NCBI RefSeq assembly: GCF_020360975.1 | Contig: NW_025408676.1 | Span: forward strand, 434,001 to 498,000 | Direction: 5' to 3' | From: Hirsutella rhossiliensis | Lineage: Eukaryota > Ascomycota > Sordariomycetes > Hypocreales > Ophiocordycipitaceae | DNA length: 64,000 nucleotides | Made by a program: the position numbers and the translations under genes | Notes under the pieces: model-generated | The model's input: only the letters and a program-made list of their open reading frames with translations | Told to the model about the DNA's origin: nothing | The model's database searches: none | Shown: positions 22,208-34,756 of the stretch, one piece after another | How the letters are laid out: each line of letters starts with the position of its first letter | Numbering within the stretch: the first letter of the stretch is position 1

Positions 22208-22489
22208 ATAGTTTATAACCTTTAATTTATTATAAACGTAATATACTTATTATTACTTAAACTATACTTTATTATATCTATTAATATAAACCCCTTAATA
22301 GGTTAATATCTTAAGAATAATACTAGTTATTATATTATACTAATATAAATAATAAAGTAAAGGTATATAACCTTCTTAACCTTAAATTTAAACCTATTTA
22401 AGTTAAGGCAAAGCCTATAAAGTTAAAGGCGCTTAAAGACCTTTTATACTTTATATATATAGTCCTTATAATAGCTACTTATATAAATT

Positions 22490-23423
22490 AGAAGCTAGGG
22501 CCTATTTAAAAGAAGCTTTAAAAAGCTAATACCTTTTAAAAACCCTAGAAGAAAGGCTTAAGGCTTAAGACTAAAACTAAGAGGATACTAAGATAAAAGA
22601 TAATACCTAGCTTATATTAAAAACTAGCTTCTTTAAGCCTAGCCTAGCCTTACTTTAAGCTAGCTATTACTAGCTTAACTAGCTTTTAAAGTAAGTAAAA
22701 AGGTAAAAGAAAGTAACTTTTAATAGCTTTATTAGCCTTATACTTATTTAACTTATATTTTAATACTTATAGTAGCCCTAGCCCTAGCCCTAGCACCCCT
22801 TCCTTAAGGACTAAGCTTAAGGGTTCTTTTAGTAAGCACTCTAAGCCCTTAAGAAAGCTTAAAAAATTAAACCCTTTTATAAGACCCTTATAAAAGGGCT
22901 TAAAAAGGTAGCTATAAGGACCTTAAACTATTAATAGCCCTTATAATAGCCTATATACTAGCTTAAGGCCGCTTAGTAGCTTAAGGATATTTAAGGAAAC
23001 CTTATAGCTAGCTTATAGGCTAAGGTTACTATAAAGAAAGCGCTTAAGGCCCTAGCTTAAGCCTTAGTTAAAAGGAATATAAAGAAGAATTTTTAACTTA
23101 TTTTAAAGCTAAAGAAAGGATTATTAACGCTAACTATTAGCCTTATTACTTTTTATAATAAGCCTAATAAAGCTATAAGGGAACTAGCTATATTAGCTTT
23201 ATTTACTTTAAATAAAAGTAATATAGTTATAAAGAAAAAGGCCCTTTATATAATAAAGTAGCTTTTAAAGTAGTAAGATAAGTAGTCCTTATACCTTAAA
23301 AGGCTACCTATAAAATTAGCTAACCTTTTTATAAGCTAGACTAAGCTAATAGCTTAAAGCGTCCTTAACTTCTTAGAAACCCTTATCTTAAATATTTTTA
23401 TTATAAAAGCTAAGATATAAGGG
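22490..23423 (+). pseudogene. LINE fragment L4: ORF1
   Basis: Plus-strand counterpart of the first ORF of L2 (minus strand, about 53160 down to 52250), starting at AGAAGCTAGGGCC and ending at a junction with repeat X. It includes the Pro/Ala-coding tract (22780-22800, CCCTAG words), also seen in L2 at 52860. ORF1 of LINEs makes an RNA-binding chaperone-like protein. RIP stops abound. The sequence upstream (22213-22489) is unlike the 5' end of L2, so this copy is truncated or of another subfamily. Confidence 0.65.
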
Positions 23424-23672
23424 AATATATATTATAGTATAATTAGTTAGGTAGTAGAGATAACTAAAGGTATTATACTATATATATTATATTCTCTTTA
23501 TTATAAGACTAAAGCTTATATAAAAAAGAATTTCTCCTTTTTAGTTAAAATAGTAAGTAGTCTATAACTTATAAGTAAGGTAAGCTTAATTCCTTACTAA
23601 TACCTTACTAATATATTAGTACTATATACCTAAGTACTTTATTAGCTTATACCTCTTAGTAGCGCTCTTATA
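23424..23672 (-). repeat. Repeat X, copy 2
   Basis: Reverse complement of 10015-10261, 249 bp, with sharp ends at AATATATATT and AGCGCTCTTATA. It sits at the 3' edge of LINE fragment L4; copy 1 sits at the edge of L0. No TSD found. Confidence 0.45.
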
Positions 23673-24272
23673 ATTATCTCCCCTCTTATATAAACGTCTT
23701 AGCTATATCCTTAATATATATTACTTTTACTATATTATATATATTTAGTTAAAAAGAGAGGTAGTTTTAGTTATATATCGCGTATATATACTTATATAAG
23801 TATATATTAGTTTATACTTTATAATATTAATAGTTATTATACTAGCGGTTACTACTATATAACTATTATAGTATTACTTATATATTAGCCGCGTAACTAT
23901 AATATAAAGAGCGTGCGTATATATCTCTTACTCTTTTTATTTTATTTTCTTCTTTAACTCTTTTACTTATAATTACTATAAAGTTTTATACCTTTTTTTA
24001 TTAATCCCTTATACCTTTTTATATTACTCTTTATTAACGATTTATTAATAATAATACCTTTTATACTAAAGAAAATAAAGAGCTATAACGCCGATTTCTT
24101 ATACTATAAATAAGAGTAGGTAGCGGTAGGTTCGCCCTTAAAGTATAAGCGATTAGCTTAAAAGTTATTTAGTAATATTAGTTTCCCTTTAATAAAGAAA
24201 GCTAAGAAAGGTATAAGGGAATCTTAGTTTTAAGAGACTTTTAGTTTAAGACTTAACGTTAGCGAGGGTTAT
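23673..24272. other. RIPed sequence, unidentified
   Basis: AT-rich with a GC-richer island at 24090-24180 and short inverted repeats (for example around 23770-23810, TATATATC/GCGTATATA). No second copy in the window and no coding signal. It might be an LTR or leader of a gypsy element, but nothing proves it. Continues past the D solo LTR into 24751. Confidence 0.25.
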
Positions 24273-24750
24273 TCTTATAAAGAGAGATATAAGAATTATA
24301 TAAAAAATATATAAAGGTAAAATTAAAAGTAAGGGGTTAAATAAGTAAGGTAGAGATATATAAATCTTATAGGGGTAGTAATTATAGTAAGAAAGTAATT
24401 ATTATATTACCTTAATTCTCTTTCTTTCCTTTATCTAACGCCTCTCTTTATACCTATCTAGTATCTTAATTAATAAAGAAGATTCTACTTAAAGAAGCTA
24501 TTAATATCCTCTTAACTACTAAGCTTTTTACTAGTTTTTCCCCTCCTTTCTAGCTATTACTAGTATATCCGTCTTATCTTTCGCTACCTTTATAAGAAGC
24601 TATCGCTACTTTTACTTCCCTTCTTACCCCTACCTTCCTTTATATACTTTCTTTTAGCTCCTTCCTTAAAACCTATTTTTTTAGCTTCCTAGGTCCCTCG
24701 TACTAAGGGATATCTTTAAAAACTATAAAATTAAGCTATACTTCGTAATA
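24273..24750 (-). repeat. Solo LTR of copia family D
   Basis: Reverse-oriented: starts TCTTATAAAG and ends CTTCGTAATA; 478 bp. Perfect 5-bp TSD GTTAT at 24268-24272 and 24751-24755. Confidence 0.92.
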
Positions 24751-24755
24751 GTTAT

Positions 24756-26109
24756 ACCCCTATTACCCCGCTAAATACTTTAACTTTAACTACTAATAAG
24801 CCTACCTTTATAGGCTAGGAAACTTATAAGTTTATTACCTTTATTAGCGATACTAATACTAGTAAGGCGATTATACTTAGGCGCTCTTAAGTAAGTACTA
24901 ATAACCTAGCTACTTTATTTTAATAAAGTAGCTTTAGCTAATAAGAGATTATTACCTAAGCTACTCTTTAAAATAAGTAGGCTAATATTAATAATAAGGC
25001 CTAGCTAAATAAGGGCTAAGATAATCTTAATACTTAGCTAAATAAAGGCTAAGATAATAATAACGGTAATAATAAAACCGGCTATTATTTAACTCCTCTT
25101 ACTAATAAACCTAAGAATAGTAGCGCTAAAGATAAAGGTACCTAAGTAGCGGTATAAAGCGGTCGCGCTATTATAAAGAAGCGTACTTAATCTAAGGCTA
25201 AAGCCCGCTTAGTTAAGGCTTAAAGGGTTATCCCTTAAAAGCTTTAGTATATATATTATTTTAAGATAGTTATTAAGGAGTATAGTATAACTAAGCCTAA
25301 GCTTATTAAGGTGCTTTAAATTAGCTATATTCTTTTAAGGGTTTCCTTAATATACTATAAGTAGTACTATAGTATACTATAACTTATAACTAAGTAAGTT
25401 TCCTCTTAACTTTAAATATTATAATTAATAAGCTAATCTTTCTTAAGGCCGCTACTTTTATATTAAGTAACTAGGCCGATATAGTCGCTATTATAAATTA
25501 CCTATATAAGCTTAATAAGCTAAAGACTAGTAATAAGGATATTAAGGATAATAGCTTAAATATAAGTATACTTATTTTTAAGGAGGCTAATTAGCGCCGT
25601 CTTACTATTATAATATAGTATTTAGCTAAGGCTTTTAACGCCGCTAAGATAGCTTATTATAAGTCTTTTAAAACTATAAGTATATAAAAGTCTATAGTTA
25701 TAAGTTTTTATCTAACCTTTTTATTAGCGACCGCTTAACGATATACTAGGTTAAGTATACTAATTACTATATACTAATTAATAAGCGCTATAAGCTTATT
25801 ATTTACTTTAACCTTATACTTTTATTTAATATCGCTTATATAAGCTTAGAGTACTAGGCCTAGGAATCTTAGTTAAAACTCTACTTTATTAATAGCGATA
25901 TAAGCTATACTTCTTAGTAATATACCTTACTATTTACTAAGGCTAAGGTAAGTACTATACTAATAAAGATAGGTCTTAATATAAAGGATAAGAAAGAAGT
26001 AGAAGATATAATAGTTTTAGTATTTCTAAAGGTATTTAATATAGTAAAAGTAGCGCCTTAGTTAGTTCCTACTATACTAGTAAAGAAGAGGGGTAGTTAA
26101 AAGTAATAA
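24756..26109 (+). pseudogene. Unrecognised Gln/Asn/Lys-rich coding remnant
   Basis: From about 24850 to 25330 one + frame is open except for TAA/TAG codons where Gln is expected, and reads as a Q/N/K-rich protein with a short internal duplication (L-N-K-G-Q-D-N at about 25005 and 25040). A second, more hydrophobic stretch runs to about 25900. I do not recognise a family. It could be the gag of another LTR element or a DNA-transposon protein. The Q-rich phase is explained by RIP hitting CAA/CAG. It abuts the 3' end of G2. Confidence 0.35.
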
Positions 26110-28262
26110 ATAGGTCTTATCTTTTTTTTATTTACTTATAACTATCCTTCTCTCTTTTATTATTAAGGCCTTAATATAGTTATAGTTTAGTTTTATTTTC
26201 CTTAATAATATTTAATAAGTAGTATAAATAGTTTTCCCTTATTTCCTTATTTTACTATTTTATATATAGTTATAGGACGTTTAAGTATACTAATATATTA
26301 ATAAGTTAGTAGTAATTTAGTAGGGATTTATTAATGATTTAGTAGCGCCTCCTTATACTAATAGGTTTCCTTACTTTACTTAGTTTTATACTTCTTTTTC
26401 TTAGTTAAGCAAGCAATATATTCTTTAATAAGGTTTTAGCTATTTACTATATCTTTAATATTAACCTATTAGTTATACTTAGCTAGCTATCCTTTTTATT
26501 TAATAAGGAAAAGGTATTGCCCTTAGATCTCTTTTAGTTTTTAATCTCTTAGACTTCTTATTTACCTATATTATCTTTTAAGTCTAGTATTAATAGGGTT
26601 TTACTATCTTTATAGGTGCCTTTAAACTCCTTTTATAGCTTTAAGAGACTAATTTAAAAAACCTTATAAAGGTATAAGTACTTCCTAAAAAGTATAAGAT
26701 AATATACTTACTTTCTAATAGCTTATAAGACCTAAAACGGTTTAATATACTTAGGTAAGAGTTTTCTTTTTTTATCTATAAGGTATAAGTTCTTTTTCGA
26801 TAATACTATAAGGTCTTTTACTTTTAGTATAAGCGGTTAGTACCTTAAATTCTAGTATTTTGCTTACGATTTAATAGCCTTTCCTTAGTATTTCTTAGGC
26901 CTCTTTTATAGCTCTTATAGCCTAGTAACTCTTATACTTACTTTAGGTACCGCCTTTTAAGTAATATCGTCTTTAATATTAATATAGAAGTTTAGTTAAT
27001 AACCTATTAACGCTTTATTAAGTAATAACCTAGTTATTATATTCTTTATATTATTATATATAAATTAAGTAATATATAAAAGTAACGCTTAGCTAGTTTA
27101 TCTTAAGTTAATAAAGTATCTTAAGTAGTACTATATAGCTTAGTTTATTTATTTTATTTACCTATTAGTTTATAGGTAAAATACTATTAATAGCTTATAT
27201 TTTACTTATAAAATAAAATAAAGATCTAACTAAAACTTACTTATAAATAAGGACCCTTTATTTAAGATAATGCCTTTTAAAGGTCTATATACTAATTTAA
27301 CTTAGTAATAAAATAGTTTTACTAGCTCTAAAGCTATTATTATCTTAAAGATAGGAAAGAAAAGGTAATACTTAATATATCGGTCTATAATTACTAAGAT
27401 TATATTAACGTCTTATTTATTATACTATACTTTAGGTAGTCCTATAGTAAAGTTTATTAATAATTCTTCTTATAGTTATTAAGGATATAATAATAATTAT
27501 ATAGTATTATAAGGGCGATGCCTCTTAGATACTATATCTTAATATACTAAGTATAACTAAACGTATTTATTTATATCTTTTATTATTCTATCTTAGTAAA
27601 AGTTCCTTACTAATAGTTTACTAGTATATTAAGAGCTAAAGTATCTTATTAATAAATCGTTATAAAAGAGCTATATTAGCTCTTACTATAAAGCTACTTT
27701 TAAAGGTACTATAATATAACTCTTTTATAATATTAGTTTATCTAAGTATACTAACTAAAAACCCTTCCTTTTAAGAAGTCTTTAGTCTTTTTTAGCTTAT
27801 TAATTACTACGTTAACCGACTAAGTATACTTTAGTAACTTTAATAGTAGTTCTAGAACTTTTACTATATAAACCTTTATATAGTAAGCCGCTTTTTTAAT
27901 AGTCTTCCTTAAAAGTAACTATTTATAACTAGCTCTCTTTTTAGCTTAATTGGCTAATTATTTAAGTCTTACGCCTAAATTATTATAGTTTTACTATAGA
28001 TAAGCTTATATATTTTCCTTATATAAAAGTACTTTACTATACTTATATTAACTTAAGGTTAAGTATCTTTTTACTTATAAAAATACCTTATTATTTCTCT
28101 ATATAAATATAATATTAATAGTAGCTAGCTTTACTTATAGCTTTAGTAATAGTTCTATAAATAAGGGCTTCTTACCTTTATATTTAAGTATTCTCGATAG
28201 CGCGTTTACTAAGTTTAATTTACTTATATAATACTTAATCGTAAAGTTAAATAGTACTAAAT
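26110..28262 (-). pseudogene. G2 integrase with C-terminal chromodomain, end of RNase H
   Basis: Minus strand from 28262: the end of RNase H (N-x-A-D-A-L-like block near 28190), integrase across about 28000-26900, and a chromodomain at about 26535-26430. The last reads Y-L-F-L-I-K, K-G, L-A-K-Y-N, then N-I-K-D, N-L-I-K-E-Y-I, where the aromatic Trp codons have become stops. In chromoviruses this domain binds methylated H3K9 and directs integration into heterochromatin, which fits where this element sits. Ends near 26110 with no recognisable LTR. Confidence 0.68.
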
Positions 28263-28267
28263 ATATA
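28263..28267. repeat. TSD of D2, ATATA (left copy)
   Basis: Identical to 35243-35247; marks the D2 insertion point in G2. Confidence 0.9.
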
Positions 28268-28753
28268 TATCGCGAAGTATAGCTTGATTTTATAGTTCTT
28301 AGAGATATCCCTTAGTAAGAAGGATTAAGGAAGCTAAAAACACTTAGTATAGAAAAAGGAAGAAAGAGCTAAAAAGAAGTATAGAAAGGAGGGTAGGGGT
28401 ATAAGAGGAAGTATAAGTAGTAATAGCTTCCTATTAAGGTAGCGAAAGATAAGATAGATATACCGGTAATAGCTAAAAAAGAAGGGAAAAACTAGTAAAA
28501 AGCTTAGTAGTTAAAAGGATATTAATAGCCTCTTTAAGTAGGATTTTCTTTATTAATTAAGATACTAAATAGGTATAAAAAAGCGTATTAGTTAAAGAAA
28601 AGAAGGATAATTAAGGTAATATAATAATTACTCCCTTACCTTAATTACTACTCTTATAAGATTTAAATATCTCTACCTTACCTATCTATCCCCTTACTAT
28701 TACTTTTACCTTCGCGCGTTTTATATATACTTCTTATATCTCTCTTTATAAGA
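28268..28753 (+). repeat. 5' LTR of D2
   Basis: Starts TATCGCGAAG, ends CTTTATAAGA; 486 bp. The primer site GTTATAAGCCTAGG follows directly at 28754. Confidence 0.92.
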
Positions 28754-28869
28754 GTTATAAGCCTAGGAGGAATAGTATTCCTATACCTTCTAGCTACTAT
28801 AAAAGATACCTTTCTTATATCCTTTTACCCCTTTTATTAAAAAAGCCGATTTTTAACTAACTTTTCTAC

Positions 28870-30247
28870 CCCTTCCTTTATAATAATAATAAAAAACGAC
28901 TCTACTACCCTTATAGTCTATAAGACGATTCTTATAAAGCCTTAAGATTAAGATAATAAAGAGCTTTTTCTATTACCTTAAGTAACTATAAAAGTTATTA
29001 AAATAAATACCTCTATAAGATAAAGCTACTAACTACTATATATATAGCGATAATAAAATCCGTTAAGTACTATAAAGCTAATCTCTCTTTAAGAAAAAGA
29101 GACTCTAAGGTAGTAGCTTTTAAAGCTTAAGACCTTAATAGCTCTATTAAGGAGCTATATAACTAACCGTATTAAGAAGACCTATATAGTATACCTAGGA
29201 GCCTTTTCTAATAGGAACCTACTAGCTTCTTTATAGCTAGCTAAGTAAAAAGAAATCCTTAAGGAAGCTAACTAATACTTCCTTATAAAAGCTCTTTCTA
29301 GCTAGTAGCTATAGGATATATCTTTACTAATAAAGCTTATTAGTAACGGTTACTTAACTATCTTTTAAGAAGCTAGCTAAGATCTAAATAAAGAGGCTAT
29401 TAAAGTATAATAAAAAGTAGTCTTATTTCTTTATAGCTAGTACTCGACCTAGATAGTTCGACCTATAGCTACTATAGCCCTTATTACTATAGTTATTACT
29501 CCTTTAGCTCCTCCTCCCTTAAGAGCCTTAACTATGTCTTTAATAGCTGCCCTAGTCCTAGCCCTAGCTCCGCCTTTTACTCTAGGCCTAGCCCTATTAG
29601 TTAGACTAGCCTAACTAGTCCCTTAATAGACCTTTTAGTCTATTAGTCGAAAAATTAAGGAACTAGTCGAAATCGAACCTTATTATTAAATTAGTAATAA
29701 GGGGTAAAAAGGGGAGGTTTTTAAGTAAACCTTTTAGACTAAGACGAGGATTCCTTAAAGAAATAAATAAGGAGGAATCGACCTACTTACTAAGTATATA
29801 AAAAGCCCTATCGGCTAAAAGACTACTAATAGGTCTTTAAGGAAAACCGACCTAAAAGAGTTAACCCTTTAAAGCGGCTATAAGAAATAATATAATAGTC
29901 TCTTAAGGAGGACCCCTTATTATAGAAAAAGATAGACGATATTTAAGTTGCTAAGAAATAGTAACTAATAACGCCGCCGCCCCTATTTAAGCCGTAAATT
30001 TAAGGAAAAATCATAAGTATAGTAAATCTAGTATTTATCTTCCTTATAGATTAATAAGACTACCTATTAAGACACTCCGATTATCCCCTATAAAAATTAG
30101 CTATCCTTAACTCTAGTACTTCCCTTAATATCTATAATATACTCTTATTATTCTAGTCTTTTAAGAAGGTATAGAGAGAATACCTTATTACTAGGGAATT
30201 AACTATATAGATAAAAGGATATAGAAGGGTAAATTTTATAATAAAAT
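28870..30247 (+). pseudogene. D2 gag and protease start
   Basis: Copia Gag aligned with D1 36675 onward. The N-terminal block begins around 28875, where D1 also has a RIP-altered ATG. It runs in one frame with only RIP-type stops through the segment where D1 has lost 10 bp (about 29283-29320), a shorter Pro/Ala linker near 29460-29540, and a knuckle near 29780-29830 with Cys and His changed to Tyr. The protease region follows, with aspartate changed to asparagine near 30113. The SINE-like element splits it at 30259. Confidence 0.7.
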
Positions 30248-30258
30248 TACCTAATAGG

Positions 30259-31025
30259 CTACCCTTATATTATAGTAGTTATATACCTAGGAAGCTTACT
30301 AGCTATAACGCTAAAGTTAGTTTAAATCCGGCTAGGGCTATAATTAATTTTTAGTTAGACTAGTAGACTACGCTAACCTACTTATTAATTAGCTAATAAG
30401 CGCTTTTAGAAGCGCTTATAAATATACTAGTAGTCTAGCCCCGCTATAAGTAGGCCGGCCCGGACCTCGCTTACTTAAACCTAGCGACGAATTCGTTAGG
30501 ACCTCCCCCTAACCCCGGTCCGGGCCCCCTAACTAGGAAAATAAAAACCTAGGGCCGATACTAGTAACTCGATAAGTACGGCGCGAAGCCGGTATAATAA
30601 CCCGACTACCGGCCCGGCTAAAGGCTAGTATTAATAAATAAATAGCCTACTAGGCCTTATAGCGGAAATAAAATAAAGTAGAGCCTAGGAAGATATTATT
30701 ATAAGATAAGGTCGGAGATAATTATATAATTAACCGTTAACTAAAAAACGCTTATACTACTAATTAATACTATATACCCTGCGTATATAAAGGAGTTACT
30801 TTCTAAGGTTACTTTATAACGGGGCTAATACGATTCCGACTAACTATAACGATACCTAAGATAGCTAGCGTAAGATTCTTATATATTATAACCGCGACCT
30901 AGTATAAGGGCGGACTAGCTATAAAAGAGGGAAGGGTTTTCCTTTAAGTACTTTAGTTTTTCCCTTCTATTTTAACGTCGAAGTTCTGGATACCTTTAAA
31001 TAAGTTACTAGTATAATCTTAATAA
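30259..31025 (+). mobile_element. SINE-like non-LTR element, copy S2
   Basis: 767-bp insertion in D2, flanked by an 11-bp duplication TACCTAATAGG (30248-30258 and 31026-31036); D1 shows the uninterrupted site at 38140-38160. The 5' end holds a possible RNA polymerase III head: TAGCTATAACG near 30301 (A-box-like) and GTTTAAATCC near 30322 (B-box-like, as expected from GGTTCAAATCC after RIP). The 3' end is CTTAATAA, a TAA-type tail. No coding frame. GC-rich centre (30430-30620). Homologue of 5060-5811. The SINE class is inference from structure. Confidence 0.65.
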
Positions 31026-31036
31026 TACCTAATAGG

Positions 31037-34000
31037 TCTATATAAATTCTTCGATAAAAAAGGGTAGCCTTTTACCCTTAAATTTTAATAAGCTTAATTT
31101 CCTTTTACTTTCTTTAAAAGAAAGAAATCTTATAGGATATAACGTCTAAGCCTATAAGGCTAGTCTAAAAGAATTAAACTATTAGGCTTATTAAGGAAAA
31201 ACTCGGTTAATTTATTCTTAAATTCTAACCTATCCTTAAGAAGGAATTACTTAAGAAGTTAGCTTTCCTTACTAAGAGGAATAGGTTTACTATAAAGGAC
31301 CTTCTTTTAATAGCTTAAGGAGACGGTCTTCTTTAGTATATATAACTTAGTTACCTAGGCCCTATAGCTTTATATAAGCTAGGCCTATAAGAGGGCGTAG
31401 AAATAAGGGGCCTAAAGGCTATAAAATATTAATAATATAGCTAAGGAAAGACTAAGAAACGAATTTCTAAACGAACCCTTTTATAGCTAGACTAGCTATA
31501 TAAGGAATTTAAGTCGATTAAACTAACGTTTCTAAGGATTAAGAAAGCTTTATTAAGGTAATGTTTTTTATAGACGCTTTTTTAGGGATAGTTTTCCCTT
31601 ATTTCTTATAGACCTACCTAAGTAAGTATAACTAGTTTACTGTCTAAGACTTTATTAACTAAATAAAATCCTACTTTAACTATAAGGTAAAGAAGATATA
31701 GTTTAATAAAGAGTTATTTATAAAGGATATCTTAAATTAGCTTTAAAAAAAGGGCATTTTACCCCTCTTATTAGTACTAAATACCTAGGCTTAGAACGGA
31801 GGGGTAGAAAGATTAAGGGGGGCTATAATAAAAAGGGCCTATATAATAAGACTTACTATAAAGCTTCCCTATAACCTTTAAAAGGAAGTTATTAAGACCG
31901 CCTATTACCTTTAAAACTAGACCCTAAGGGACCCTAGGGGCCTAAGGGACTATAAGGACCTAGAGACCCTTATTAAGACTTAAGAAATAGACTAGAAATT
32001 ACTACTTAAGCTCTTTATAAAAAAGAGGGCCTTACTAGCTTACCTTTATACCTATAGCTATAAGGTATATACTATAACTACTAATATATAGCTAAAAAGG
32101 AAGAAGAAAAGAAAGCTTAATCCTAGAGCTTTTATTAGTTACCTTATTAATTATAATTCTACGAATATCTTTTAAATCTAGATTCCTCTTTTATATAAGG
32201 TTATTTTAACTAGGGATATAATTTTCGATAAATCTAACTTCTTTAATAAAAAGAAGGATTAATAGCCCCTCTTACTCTTATAACGTTAGCTAATTTAAAA
32301 GATCTAAATCCCCCTTTCTTAATAGTCTAAAGAAGAGGTCTTAGATAAGAAAATAAAAGAATAAACTAACGTTAAAGTAGTTAAGGATAACGCTAACTTT
32401 AAAGAAAAAGAAAAAAAGGAAGCTACTAGATTAAATAATCTATATAAAGAAGGAGACTATAAGAAAGTAGTAAAGCTAGAATATACTTACCTCCTTATAC
32501 CTCCTCTTATAAAATAAAAAGAAGATCTAAAAGTAGCTTTTTTAGTTAGTCTTTCTATCTTAACTCTTAAGGGGGTAGGAAAGGCACCTCTCTTAAAAGA
32601 TTACTTAGCTGCCTTTTTATCCTTACTCTAAGAAGTAAAGGAAGGTATAGGGCTTAATATAGTTACTAAAGAAGACTAACCTTTTCTTTATTTCGATCGT
32701 TTTTCTAACTTTTATTTAACGCTAATAAAAGACGGTTCCTATAAAGCGTTTATAGTAGGCTAGCTTTTTAAGCTAATATTAGTAAGGAAGGTATATAAAA
32801 GAGACCTCTTAGACCTACTAGTAAACTAAAAGTAGCTAGAAAGATACCCTTTTAAAAACTAGTTTTTCTAGGCCTAGAAAGACTACTTAGCCTTATGTAA
32901 AGATATAGGGTTTTTTAAAGAGGTCCTTAAGGAAAAGGTAAGAGGAAAATAGGTCCTTAGCTATAAGTAGGTCTTTATCTATAAAACTAATAAATATAGA
33001 TTCCTTTAAAAGTATAAAGCCTAGCTAGTTATCTATAGGAACTAGTAGGAAAAAGGGGATCTTCTTACTAAGGCAACTACCTTAGTAAGGATATCTTTTT
33101 AGACCCTTATAGCTATAGTAGTAGAATTCGATATCGAGCTTAATTAAATAGATATAGTTAACGCCTTTATTAACTACCCTCTTAAGAAAGAAAAAGTTAT
33201 CTATATATAACTCCCTCTTAGTTTCTAATAGCTAGGAAAGGTTCTATAGCTTAGGAAAGTTCTATATAGACTATAAAGATTACCCTTTCTTTAGTAATAG
33301 TATTTAACTAGTTCCTTTAAAGCCCTAAGCTTTAGGAAAGTCCCTTAGGAACCGTATATAATATAGAAGGGTAAAAATATAGTCTTCTTTTATATTAATA
33401 ATATTATCTAGGCCTACTTAAAGGAGGAAGAAGCTACTATAAAGGAGGCTATATAAGGCCTATAAAAAGGTATAAGATAACTAAGATAAGGGAGCTAAAG
33501 TAGTTCTTAGGGATATAAATCCTTTAGAATAAGTCCTAATAAACTATCTAGCTTACCTAAAACGCCTATATCGATAAGGTCGCTTATAAATTCCTCTTTA
33601 ATTCCCTTAATAAAAAGCTTCCCTTAATAAGAAGCTTCCTTCTACGCTTATATTAAATAAAGAACTTTTACTTAATCTATCCTTTTAAGCTAAGGAGTAA
33701 GAAATACACTAATATTAATAAAAGGTAAGCTCCTTACTTTTTTAGCTATTTCTATTAAACCGGATATCTCTTTTATAGTCTCTTAGCTAGCTAAGTATAA
33801 CTAGAATCCTAGCCCTAAGTATTAAGAAAGTAGTAGATAGAGCTATCCTTTATCTCTATTTAATAAGATTATATAGTCTATACTTAGGAGGGTAGGAAAG
33901 GAAGAAATTAGCTACTAAAATCTTCCTTTATTTAAGCGATTCGTTCTTTATAGATAATTTATTAAATAGAAAGAGCTTATAAGGGTATATTATATCCCTT

Positions 34001-34480
34001 TTTAAAGGAACTATTACTTAAAGAGCTTTAAAGTAAGCTACTATAATAACTTTAAGTATAAAGGTAGAGCTACTAGCTCTTTTAAAAGCGTTAAAAGAAG
34101 CGATTTTCCTTAGCTAGCTACTAATATCTTTATAACTATAAATTCCGTCCTTATTAGCTATAGAATATAATAATATATAGACTATATAAATTCTTATAAA
34201 GGAAAATAGTAAGCTATCGACCTAGCTATAGTATATAGATATCTATTAGTATTAGTTATACTAAGAGGTTTAAAGGGGACTTATTTCTATTTATTAAGTT
34301 TTAATAGTATTAATAAAAGCTAATAGTCTTATAAAGCCCTTACTAAAGTAAAAGCTAGCTATCTTTTTATAGTAAATTAAGCTAGAAGATATTTAAGAAA
34401 AGCTATCCTTAGAAGCCTACCTTAAGATTTTATAAAAAGAGCTAATAGCCTATATAAGAAGGTAATATCTATAGCTAAAG
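31037..34480 (+). pseudogene. D2 pol: integrase, RT, RNase H
   Basis: Co-linear with D1 38160-41520. Integrase zinc domain near 31325-31440, core to about 31920; acidic linker 32330-32660; RT 32690-33400, with the Y-V-D-D region near 33400 reading Y-I-N-N; RNase H 33760-34330. Nearly all CAA/CAG/TGG codons are stops, so no product is possible. Confidence 0.75.
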
Positions 34481-34756
34481 AAAAAAAAAGAGGTTTTTCC
34501 CTTTAAAGGGCCCCTTATTTAATTAGGTTTTTCCCTTTTAAGAAGGCCCTCTTTCTTATAGGACTTTCCTTTCTTTAGGCCCCTATTCCTTAAGTAGGTT
34601 CCTTAAGTAGGTCTAAAAGAGCCTAGGGACCTAAAAGGGCCCTTACTTTCCTTAAGTAAAAAGAAAAGTATAGAGCTAAGAACCTCCTTTATATACCTAC
34701 TAGCCTAAAGCTATATTAACTATGCCCTTAAGGGGCAGGCTATAGCTAAGGGGGTA
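34481..34756 (+). other. D2 3' non-coding region and polypurine tract
   Basis: Contains AGGTTTTTCCC repeated at about 34492 and 34532 plus AGGACTTTCC near 34560, the D counterpart of the A/B/C array. AAGGGGG at 34748-34754 is the polypurine tract, two bases before the 3' LTR. Confidence 0.6.
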
